A DNA stretch of 8,760 nucleotides from Clostridia bacterium (GTDB lineage: Bacteria; Bacillota; DULZ01): assembly GCA_012520135.1 (NCBI GenBank), contig JAAYOX010000069.1, positions 1 through 8,760 on the forward strand, read 5' to 3'. Below the pieces are notes generated by a model, which saw only the letters and a list, made by a program, of their open reading frames with translations, had not been told where the DNA came from and made no database searches. Below, one piece after another: positions 1 through 4,368 of the stretch; within the stretch, counting starts at the first letter, position 1; each line of letters starts with the position of its first letter. The translations under genes and the position numbers were made by a program.

Positions 1-251
1 CCTCTGGTTCGGGCTGCCTCAATGGCTCCTTGGGCCAGTGAGTGACCAAAACCGCTGACGGGAATAGTAGCGCCGGCTCCTGCTAAATCTACTAAAGGCT
101 GGTACAAGCCTAAAGCACTTAAGACAGCCCCACCCGTTACATAGCCTACCAACATATGGGCTGTAGTTACTTTGGTTGGGGTCAGGTCCATGATCAACTG
201 TCCAATAACACAGATTAAACCGCCGATGACAAAAGCCATTATATAAGTCAT
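1..251 (-). CDS. spoVAE: Stage V sporulation protein AE (SpoVAE/SpoVAEb), 5' part only
   Basis: Small integral membrane protein of the SpoVA system, which moves dipicolinic acid (DPA) across the forespore inner membrane during sporulation and back out in germination. The first 83 codons are visible and remain open to the window edge, so the C-terminus (the family is about 115 residues) is missing. It opens MTYIMAFVIGGLICVIGQ, a hydrophobic segment. A second hydrophobic stretch follows at about residues 35-60, then the family motif GATIPVSGFGHSLA. The same kind of motif (GSIVPITGFANS) occurs in SpoVAC, as expected for paralogues. The start is supported by a strong GAGGAGGTT ribosome site about 9 nt upstream. 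The start codon lies about 19 nt after the spoVAD stop, so the genes are co-transcribed. Confidence 0.93.
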   Translation of the reverse strand, partial: MTYIMAFVIGGLICVIGQLIMDLTPTKVTTAHMLVGYVTGGAVLSALGLYQPLVDLAGAGATIPVSGFGHSLAQGAIEAARTR

Positions 252-270
252 CTCTGTAACCTCCTCAGAC

Positions 271-1281
271 TTAAAACTCTATGGCCACCGCATGAGCAAT
301 GCCGGGAACAGTTTCACCTTGTTGCGATGCGATTGGACTGTGCAACGCTCCGGTTCCTAAACCAAGTATTTTTTGGTATCGACCTGCCTGCATTTCTTCC
401 AGTAAGAATCCGGCAGTAACCACCCCGGAGCATGCGCAACCGCTGCCACCGGCATGAACGTCTTGGGACGTATCATAAATCAATAAACCGCAGTCGGTAT
501 AATTTTTACTTAAATCCAGGCCCTGTTTTTCGCCAAGGGCTTGTACCAGGCGATGGCCGATCTTGGCTAAATCACCGGTTACAATCAAGTCGTAATAACC
601 GGGATCCCGCCCGGTATCCTCTAAATGTTGTTTTATGGTATCAAAAGCTGCCGGTGCCATGGCGGCTCCCATATCTGTGGCATCAGCCACTCCCAAATCT
701 ACAATTTTGCCTATGGTGGCATGGGTTATTCTTGGACCTTGACCTTGGGCGGCCAGGACCATAGCGGCAGCACCGGTTACTGTCCATTGAGAGGAAAGGG
801 GCCTTTGCACTCCCTGCTCAGTGGGAAACCGGAATTGGCGCTCCGCAGTGGAATAATGGCTTGATACACCGGCTAAAACGTGATCGGCAAACCCCCCGTC
901 AATGAGCATGGCGCCTAAGGCCAATCCTTCATACATAGTAGAGCAAGCTCCATAAAGTCCCACATATGGGATTGGAAGACTACGGGCTGTGTAAGTAGCT
1001 GAAATAATTTGATTTAGCAAATCCCCTGCCAGGAAATAATGAATATCATTGGGGGTTAGGTTTGCTTTTTCAATAGCCAGTTTAGCAGCTGTCTGAAAGA
1101 ATTTCCGTTCAGCTTTCTCCCAAGAGGTATCGTTAAAGTAAGTATCCTCCGCTATAAAGTCAAAGTAGTCTTTTAACGGGCCCTTTCCTTCTTTCGGACC
1201 CACTGCCGAAGCCCGCCCAATAATCACCGGTGGGTTGTCAAAAGCCACAGTCTGTTTTCCGATTCGTTTGGGTGCAGTCAT
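271..1281 (-). CDS. spoVAD: Stage V sporulation protein AD (SpoVAD), DPA-binding thiolase-fold protein
   Basis: SpoVAD is the soluble or peripheral subunit of the SpoVA complex. In Bacillus it binds dipicolinic acid and is needed for its uptake into the forespore. The 336 residues match the family length (338 in B. subtilis as I recall it). It has a thiolase / ketoacyl-synthase-like fold: GACSTMYEG at residues 111-119 puts Cys113 where thiolases carry the nucleophile, and the Gly/Cys-rich GGSGCACSGV lies at 278-287. LGLGTGALHS (306-315) is also typical of SpoVAD. There is no signal peptide or membrane segment. The start has a GGGAGG ribosome site about 6 nt upstream, and the gene begins 13 nt after the spoVAC stop, so it belongs to the spoVAC-AD-AE operon. 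The role is inferred from homology. Confidence 0.96.
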   Translation of the reverse strand: MTAPKRIGKQTVAFDNPPVIIGRASAVGPKEGKGPLKDYFDFIAEDTYFNDTSWEKAERKFFQTAAKLAIEKANLTPNDIHYFLAGDLLNQIISATYTARSLPIPYVGLYGACSTMYEGLALGAMLIDGGFADHVLAGVSSHYSTAERQFRFPTEQGVQRPLSSQWTVTGAAAMVLAAQGQGPRITHATIGKIVDLGVADATDMGAAMAPAAFDTIKQHLEDTGRDPGYYDLIVTGDLAKIGHRLVQALGEKQGLDLSKNYTDCGLLIYDTSQDVHAGGSGCACSGVVTAGFLLEEMQAGRYQKILGLGTGALHSPIASQQGETVPGIAHAVAIEF

Positions 1282-1294
1282 GTATTGCCTCCCA

Positions 1295-1777
1295 TTAAGG
1301 TAAAAAGTAGTAGATTAAACCAATAGTTACTGAAGCAATAAAACCAAAGGTTAAGACGGGGCCGGCGACAACAAACATTTTAGAGGACAGTCCAAACACG
1401 TATCCTTCGCTTTTAAATTCCAACGCCGGTGCTACAATGGAATTGGCAAACCCTGTAATAGGCACGATACTGCCGGCACCGGCAAATTTAGCCAGGTTAT
1501 CGTAAACTCCCAGTCCTGTCAGCAGCGATCCCAAGAAGATCATTACCGCTGCTGTGGCGCCAATAGCCGCCCTTTGGGTTAGTCCGCCGGCAATAAAACC
1601 GCCCAGAATGATCTGGCCGATTAAGCAAATAGTTCCTCCGACCAGAAAGGCACCGATGACATTGCGTAACAGAGGGACTTTGGGCTTTACTTTTTTGACC
1701 AGATCCTGATATTCCTTTTGTTCAAACAGCTTTCGTTCCATTTCAATTTGATGCTCCAGTTCATTTTGTTCTACCAT
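1295..1777 (-). CDS. spoVAC: Stage V sporulation protein AC (SpoVAC)
   Basis: Polytopic membrane protein of the SpoVA dipicolinic-acid channel, first gene of spoVAC-AD-AE here. The 160 residues run as a charged N-terminus (1-35, rich in Glu and Lys), then hydrophobic segments at about 40-63, 70-90, 100-118 and 130-158. The family block LAKFAGAGSIVPITGFANS lies at about 95-113, followed by ALEFKSEGYVFG. In B. subtilis SpoVAC acts as a mechanosensitive channel. I chose the start at 1777 because GGGGGTG lies just upstream and the length fits the family (about 150). The frame stays open up to 1870, but the extra 31 residues would run through a terminator hairpin and into a repeat element, so they are rejected. 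The N-terminal extension is somewhat longer than in Bacillus. spoVAA and spoVAB, which precede spoVAC in Bacillus, are not present here, as is usual in clostridia. Confidence 0.95.
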   Translation of the reverse strand: MVEQNELEHQIEMERKLFEQKEYQDLVKKVKPKVPLLRNVIGAFLVGGTICLIGQIILGGFIAGGLTQRAAIGATAAVMIFLGSLLTGLGVYDNLAKFAGAGSIVPITGFANSIVAPALEFKSEGYVFGLSSKMFVVAGPVLTFGFIASVTIGLIYYFLP

Positions 1778-1794
1778 GTGAACACCCCCGGTAA

Positions 1795-1823
1795 TATTTT
1801 GTCTGTTCAAGGCACTTTTATAC
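1795..1823 (-). promoter_or_regulatory. Candidate forespore (sigma-G/sigma-F type) promoter for spoVAC-AD-AE
   Basis: On the minus strand GTATA (1823-1819) is followed after 17 nt by CAAAATA (1801-1795). This fits the sigma-G pattern GHATR-N17/18-CATNHTA at all but one position, and spoVA is sigma-G dependent in Bacillus. The -35 box directly abuts the U-tract of the upstream terminator. The predicted start near 1788 would leave a leader of only about 11 nt, with the ribosome site at its very 5' end, which is a mild argument against the exact placement. Confidence 0.5.
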
Positions 1824-1855
1824 AAAAATAAAACTAGCGGTTGAGCAACCACTAG
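1824..1855 (-). terminator. Intrinsic terminator between the dodecin-like gene and spoVAC
   Basis: Minus-strand hairpin with a 9-bp stem CTAGTGGTT / AACCGCTAG (one G-U pair) and loop GCTC, followed by TTTTATTTTT at 1833-1824. It is the downstream member of a 25-bp direct repeat (1832-1856 and 2073-2097) flanking a small repeat element. It insulates spoVAC from upstream readthrough. Confidence 0.75.
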
Positions 1856-1856
1856 C
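1832..1856. repeat. 25-bp direct repeat, U-tract copy, flanking element copy A
   Basis: This 25-mer is repeated at 2073-2097 with 4 mismatches, three of them in the hairpin loop and one that changes a stem pair. It begins AACTAGC and ends CCACTAGC. The repeat unit is itself a complete stem-loop. It abuts the left end of the 216-bp element and looks like a target-site duplication. Confidence 0.8.
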
Positions 1857-2072
1857 CTGTTTGCTGACATACTACACCTTCCTAACCGGTGTTAATCGTG
1901 GGCGAAAGCCGAAGCCCGGTTTGGGGATGAGCTCAGTCGCCTCAGATGCCTCCGAAATCGCACCCTGCGGGTGCTCATGCCGTCGGCATTCATCTTCAGG
2001 CTCCTTCGCTCTTTTGATTTTGGCTCCAATTCAGCCCTACGCTTAACACCGGTTAGCTTTTGTTCATAGTCT
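1857..2072 (+). mobile_element. Small non-coding repeat element, copy A (216 bp)
   Basis: This interval and 4120-4337 (reverse orientation) are copies of one element. Oriented on the plus strand it begins CTGTTTGCTGACA and ends CATAGTCT. The other copy begins CTGTCTGTTGACA and ends TATAGTCTG. The best-conserved core, 1922-2037, has about 9 differences from copy B. A 14-bp perfect inverted repeat (1882-1895 with 2043-2056, CTAACCGGTGTTAA) encloses the core. Inside it, a stem of 4 + 5 bp (1939-1948 with 1991-2001) encloses a GCACCC-TGC-GGGTGC hairpin (1960-1974). GGGC/GCCC at about 1900-1916 could form another small hairpin. No plausible ORF, ribosome site or transposase fragment is visible, so it is non-autonomous. 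It could be a MITE-like element or a mobile structured RNA. I do not recognise the family. Confidence 0.75.
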
Positions 2073-2097
2073 AACTAGCAGTTGCATAACCACTAGC
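2073..2097. repeat. 25-bp direct repeat, copy without U-tract, flanking element copy A
   Basis: Partner of 1832-1856 (21 of 25 positions identical). It still folds on the minus strand as CTAGTGGTT-ATGC-AACTGCTAG (9 bp, two G-U pairs), but it is followed by element sequence instead of T residues. It lies about 20 nt after the stop of the dodecin-like gene, where the terminator of that gene would be expected. Confidence 0.78.
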
Positions 2098-2116
2098 TCT
2101 AAAGGAGTTGGAGAAA

Positions 2117-2326
2117 TTAAAAGTCCGGCCGGTCACTGGCACAGGCCACTTTTACATTGGCTTTAAACTCTGAAACCCGCCCGTTTTCCACATTGGCAGT
2201 TAAATTATATACTTCCACTCCAGTTACATTAGGCAACTCTTGTGAAGCTTGGCGGACAGCGTTCTCTACCGCATGACGCCAGCTGCTTTGGGATTCTCCA
2301 ACCAGTTCCACAACTTTTACATACAT
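2117..2326 (-). CDS. Dodecin-family small protein
   Basis: A 69-residue protein of the dodecin family, small beta-alpha-beta-beta proteins that assemble as hollow dodecamers. The sequence follows the family pattern: VKVVELVGESQSSW (strand 1 and turn, Trp16), HAVENAVRQASQEL (helix), then two strands with GVEVYNLTANVENG and EFKANVKVA. Flavin-binding dodecins carry a Trp in strand 2 and a Gln in strand 3. By my alignment from memory those positions are Gly36 and Lys55 here, so flavin stacking is doubtful. The protein resembles the dodecin-like proteins with SxSW motifs, some described as calcium-binding (mycobacterial SecE2). The C-terminus ACASDRPDF has an unusual Cys. The start has a strong GAGGAGGGG site 8 nt upstream. 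It is a single-gene unit between sigF and spoVAC with its own candidate forespore promoter, which suggests a spore-related role that remains unproven. Confidence 0.85.
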   Translation of the reverse strand: MYVKVVELVGESQSSWRHAVENAVRQASQELPNVTGVEVYNLTANVENGRVSEFKANVKVACASDRPDF

Positions 2327-2367
2327 GGAGCATGCCCCTCCTCGTGATTAATTTTAAAGTCTAATTT

Positions 2368-2396
2368 TATTATTGCTTGGCTGCCTGTAATTATGC
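2368..2396 (-). promoter_or_regulatory. Candidate forespore (sigma-G/sigma-F type) promoter for the dodecin-like gene
   Basis: On the minus strand GCATA (2396-2392), 17 nt, then AATAATA (2374-2368). This matches GHATR-N17/18-CATNHTA at all but the first base of the -10 box. The predicted start lies near 2361, giving a leader of about 35 nt with the ribosome site at 2343-2335, a normal geometry. The region is AT-rich, so chance matches are possible. Confidence 0.5.
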
Positions 2397-2404
2397 ACAA
2401 GCAC

Positions 2405-2434
2405 AAAAAAAGTACAAGTTGTTATCTTGCACTT
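2405..2434 (-). terminator. Intrinsic terminator of the spoIIA operon, overlapping the end of sigF
   Basis: Minus-strand stem AAGTGCAAG (2434-2426) with CTTGTACTT (2418-2410), 9 bp with one G-U pair and a 7-nt loop, running into TTTTTTT (2411-2405). The 5' arm consists of the last codons of sigF, and the stop codon TAA (2424-2422) falls in the loop. Confidence 0.82.
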
Positions 2435-3207
2435 TTTGTATCCTGGGTTAAAAATTCGCGCATGGTTTTTAAGGCTTGTCGTTCAATTCTGGAAATTTGT
2501 ACTTGTGACAAGCCCACAATTTCCGCCACTTCAGTTTGGGTCTTGTCTTCGAAAAACCGCATTAAAATCACTTGCCGGTGGCGATCAGGGAGCTTGTCTA
2601 ACACTTCTCTTAAAGCTATGTTATCAAGCCAGGGCTGGTGATCTTTTGGATCGCTCAATTGATCCAATAAAAAAATAGGATCTCCTTCGTCTTGGTAAAG
2701 GGTTTCGTAGATAGACCCGGGCTGTTGGATAGCTTCCAGAGCAGTAACAATTTGTTCCTGTTTCATACCTAACTCATCAGCTATTTCTGATAGAGACGGT
2801 TCCCTGCCCAGCTTTTTTAACAATTGTTCCCTAAGGCGATGGACTCTGTAAGCTGTTTCTTTTAAAGAACGACTGACTTTAACGGGACTATCATCCCGCA
2901 AAAAGCGTTTTATTTCTCCGACAATCATTGGTACCGCATAAGTGGAGAATTTAACGTTGTACGCAAAGTCAAATTTGTCGATAGCCTTGATGAGGCCTAT
3001 GGTGCCAATTTGAAACAAATCTTCCAACTCATAGCCCCTGTTTTCAAAACGCTGTACTAAACTAAACACTAATTTGAGATTGCAATTGATCAATTTTTCT
3101 CTGGCTTCTTCGTCCCCTGCTTGCGCCTTTTGGAGCAGTTCTGTCATTTCTTCTTCAGACAACAGTGGGTACCGGGGTAAATTCATATCCGAAAGACGGG
3201 TGACCAT
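2422..3207 (-). CDS. sigF: RNA polymerase sporulation sigma factor SigF (sigma-F)
   Basis: First forespore-specific sigma factor, held inactive by SpoIIAB and released by SpoIIAA. Its 261 residues are close to the 255 of B. subtilis. Region 2.1-2.2 shows NRGYELEDLFQIGTIGLIKA (57-76). Region 2.3-2.4 shows FSTYAVPMIVGEIKRFLRDD (87-106), nearly identical to Bacillus. Region 3 includes VKVSRSLKE (109-117), and region 4.2 has the helix-turn-helix QTEVAEIVGLSQVQISRIER (224-243), typical of sigma-F/sigma-G. The N-terminal MNLPRYPLL is the clostridial form. The start has GGGGAGG about 7 nt upstream and lies 13 nt after the spoIIAB stop, so it is the last gene of spoIIAA-spoIIAB-sigF. It is distinguished from sigma-G chiefly by that context. 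Confidence 0.97.
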   Translation of the reverse strand: MVTRLSDMNLPRYPLLSEEEMTELLQKAQAGDEEAREKLINCNLKLVFSLVQRFENRGYELEDLFQIGTIGLIKAIDKFDFAYNVKFSTYAVPMIVGEIKRFLRDDSPVKVSRSLKETAYRVHRLREQLLKKLGREPSLSEIADELGMKQEQIVTALEAIQQPGSIYETLYQDEGDPIFLLDQLSDPKDHQPWLDNIALREVLDKLPDRHRQVILMRFFEDKTQTEVAEIVGLSQVQISRIERQALKTMREFLTQDTKSAR

Positions 3208-3220
3208 AGTCTACCTCCCC

Positions 3221-3661
3221 TTAATTAGGGGCGTCCTGATTGGCCGCCACATACTTGCGTAAAGTGACACTGGTTCCCTTATTTACCTCAGATGTGACAG
3301 CAACTTCGTCCATGAATGATTGCATAAAGACAAAACCCAGTCCCATCCGATCCGCATCAGTGGAATAGGTAGGTTCCATGGCTTGTTCAATGTTTTCTAT
3401 CCCTTTGCCAGTATCTTTGACGGTGATTTCAAAATAATCGTCAAAACGGGTTACAATTATGTCCACCCATTGATCACCCCGTTGCTCATAACCATGAATA
3501 ATGGCATTAGACACCGCTTCGGACACGGCGACTTTAATATCTTCTAACTCATCAACGGTCAGATCCACCTGAGCAATGAAAGCTGCTACAAAAACTCGGG
3601 CTAAAGCAATATTTTCCGGGAGACTTTGGATAGTCAGTTTTACAGTATTAATTGACTTCAT
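3221..3661 (-). CDS. spoIIAB: Anti-sigma-F factor / serine kinase SpoIIAB
   Basis: Dual-function protein that binds sigma-F and also phosphorylates the anti-anti-sigma factor SpoIIAA on serine, using a GHKL (histidine-kinase-like) ATP fold. The 146 residues match the family length. The N-box SEAVSNAIIHGYE is at 47-59 with Glu48 and Asn52 in the catalytic and Mg-binding positions. The G1 box KDTGKGIE is at 82-89, the ATP-lid region MEPTYSTDADRMGLGF at 95-110, and GTSVTL (129-134) follows near the C-terminus. The start has a TAGGAGGG site that overlaps the spoIIAA stop codon (TAG at 3677-3675), which favours translational coupling. Its position between spoIIAA and sigF is the canonical operon order. 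Confidence 0.97.
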   Translation of the reverse strand: MKSINTVKLTIQSLPENIALARVFVAAFIAQVDLTVDELEDIKVAVSEAVSNAIIHGYEQRGDQWVDIIVTRFDDYFEITVKDTGKGIENIEQAMEPTYSTDADRMGLGFVFMQSFMDEVAVTSEVNKGTSVTLRKYVAANQDAPN

Positions 3662-3674
3662 TATTTTAGCCCTC

Positions 3675-4013
3675 CTAATTTACATCCGCCAAGGCTTGGT
3701 CTGTTTCTTCATAGATTTTGATGATTCCCATGATCCCTGCCAATTCCAGAATACGTTTCACATGGGGTTTAACACCTACAATGGCCATAGTACCCCCTTG
3801 CTCTCTTATCCGCCGGTAACGTCCTAAAATGACACCTAGGCCCGAGCTGTCAATAAAAGACACATGTTCCATATCCAGAATCAGGTTTTGAGCTCTCCCC
3901 CGGTTTAGTTCCCTTTCCACAAGATTGCGAAAAGTCTCAGCCGTTAACAAATCCAGTTCACCTTTAACCTTTACGACTAAACTACCATCCATCGTAACAG
4001 TATTTAGCAGCAT
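3675..4013 (-). CDS. spoIIAA: Anti-sigma-F factor antagonist SpoIIAA
   Basis: STAS-domain anti-anti-sigma factor. Its unphosphorylated form binds SpoIIAB and frees sigma-F, and its phosphorylated form is reactivated by SpoIIE in the forespore. It has 112 residues (117 in B. subtilis). GELDLLTAETFR lies at 18-29, and the phosphorylation loop FIDSSGLGVILGRY at 53-66 places Ser56 at the position of the phosphorylated Ser58 of Bacillus. The frame also opens with a GTG six codons earlier, but that segment contains the ribosome site GGTAGGAGG itself, so the ATG at 4013 is preferred. It is the first gene of the spoIIA operon, behind a sigma-H-type promoter. Confidence 0.96.
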   Translation of the reverse strand: MLLNTVTMDGSLVVKVKGELDLLTAETFRNLVERELNRGRAQNLILDMEHVSFIDSSGLGVILGRYRRIREQGGTMAIVGVKPHVKRILELAGIMGIIKIYEETDQALADVN

Positions 4014-4044
4014 CTTAGTTCCTCCTACCACTGTGCTACTATGA

Positions 4045-4073
4045 AATTTCGCCGCTTATTTCTTTATTCCTGC
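4045..4073 (-). promoter_or_regulatory. Sigma-H-type promoter of the spoIIA operon
   Basis: On the minus strand the -35 box GCAGGAATA (4073-4065) is a full match to RNAGGAWWW. After 11 nt comes GGCGAAATT (4053-4045), which fits the -10 RNNGAATWW at all but one position. spoIIA is transcribed by sigma-H RNA polymerase in Bacillus. The predicted start near 4038 leaves a leader of about 25 nt that contains the ribosome site. A Spo0A box (TGNCGAA) is not evident in the short upstream space before the terminator. Confidence 0.72.
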
Positions 4074-4080
4074 TAAATTA

Positions 4081-4119
4081 TGGAAAAAATAAAAAGGTGA
4101 GTACGTTAAATACCCACCT
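4081..4119 (-). terminator. Intrinsic terminator downstream of dacF, before spoIIA
   Basis: Minus-strand hairpin AGGTGGGTA / TACTCACCT (9 bp, one G-U pair) with loop TTTAACG, followed by TTTTTATTTTTTCC. It ends dacF transcripts and separates dacF from spoIIAA, although in Bacillus the two can be co-transcribed. Its stem-loop (4095-4119) is the downstream half of a 25-bp direct repeat. Confidence 0.82.
4095..4119. repeat. 25-bp direct repeat, U-tract copy, flanking element copy B
   Basis: The 25-mer at 4095-4119 recurs at 4338-4362 with only 2 mismatches. The unit is a full stem-loop with GTACGTTAAATACCCACCT as its shared tail. It directly abuts the element end ATAGTCTG (read on the minus strand). 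Confidence 0.85.
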
Positions 4120-4337
4120 CAGACTATAGACAAAGGCAAAATCGATGTTAATCAGAGGGCTGAATTGGAGCCAAAATCGAAAGAGCGAAGGAGCCTGAGG
4201 AATAGTGCCGACGGTATGAGCACCCTCAGGGTGCGATTTCGGAGGCATCCTCAGGCGACTGAGCTCATCCCCAGACTGGGCTCCTCTGAAGCCCGAGATT
4301 AACATCGATTTGGTTTTGACAGTTTGTCAACAGACAG
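4120..4337 (-). mobile_element. Small non-coding repeat element, copy B (218 bp)
   Basis: Second copy of the element at 1857-2072, in the opposite orientation. Read on the minus strand it begins CTGTCTGTTGACA right next to the flanking repeat and ends TATAGTCTG next to the other repeat. The enclosing inverted repeat (4139-4152 with 4298-4311) reads AAATCGATGTTAAT, whereas copy A reads CTAACCGGTGTTAA. ATCGAT replaces ACCGGT on both arms, so pairing is kept. An inner perfect 9-bp stem GCCTGAGGA / TCCTCAGGC (4256-4248 with 4201-4193) encloses the GCACCC/GGGTGC hairpin (4220-4234). TTGACA-AAC-TGTCAA near its start is a further small inverted repeat unique to this copy. No ORF with coding character was found. 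It would form part of the dacF 3' untranslated region. Confidence 0.78.
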
Positions 4338-4362
4338 AAGTGGGTACGTTAAATACCCACCT
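4338..4362. repeat. 25-bp direct repeat, copy without U-tract, flanking element copy B
   Basis: Partner of 4095-4119 (23 of 25 identical), located just after the dacF stop codon. It can fold as GTGGGTA / TACCCAC with the same 7-nt loop, but it is followed by element sequence rather than a T-run. This is the position expected for the original dacF terminator. Confidence 0.85.
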
Positions 4363-4368
4363 AACTAT

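Noticed and set aside
432..864. Plus-strand ORFs opposite spoVAD
   Set aside because: They are antisense shadows of a well-supported gene, without ribosome sites or recognisable domains.
1778..1870. Longer SpoVAC N-terminus (31 extra residues)
   Set aside because: It would translate the terminator hairpin and the element end. The ATG at 1777 has a ribosome site and gives the family length.
1861..2046. Plus-strand 61-codon ORF inside element copy A
   Set aside because: It lies entirely in the repeat element, has no ribosome site, and its frame is not conserved in the other copy.
1857..2072. Group IIC intron or intron remnant
   Set aside because: Site choice at terminators would fit, but the element is only ~217 bp, I see no domain V or reverse transcriptase, and introns do not create flanking duplications.
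1832..2097. CRISPR-like reading of the 25-bp palindromic repeats
   Set aside because: There are only two repeats per site, separated by about 217 bp, and the same element occurs between different repeats. No leader or cas genes are present.
4078..4305. Minus-strand 75-codon ORF across element copy B
   Set aside because: It runs through a terminator U-tract and the inverted repeats, ends in low-complexity Phe codons, and has no ribosome site.
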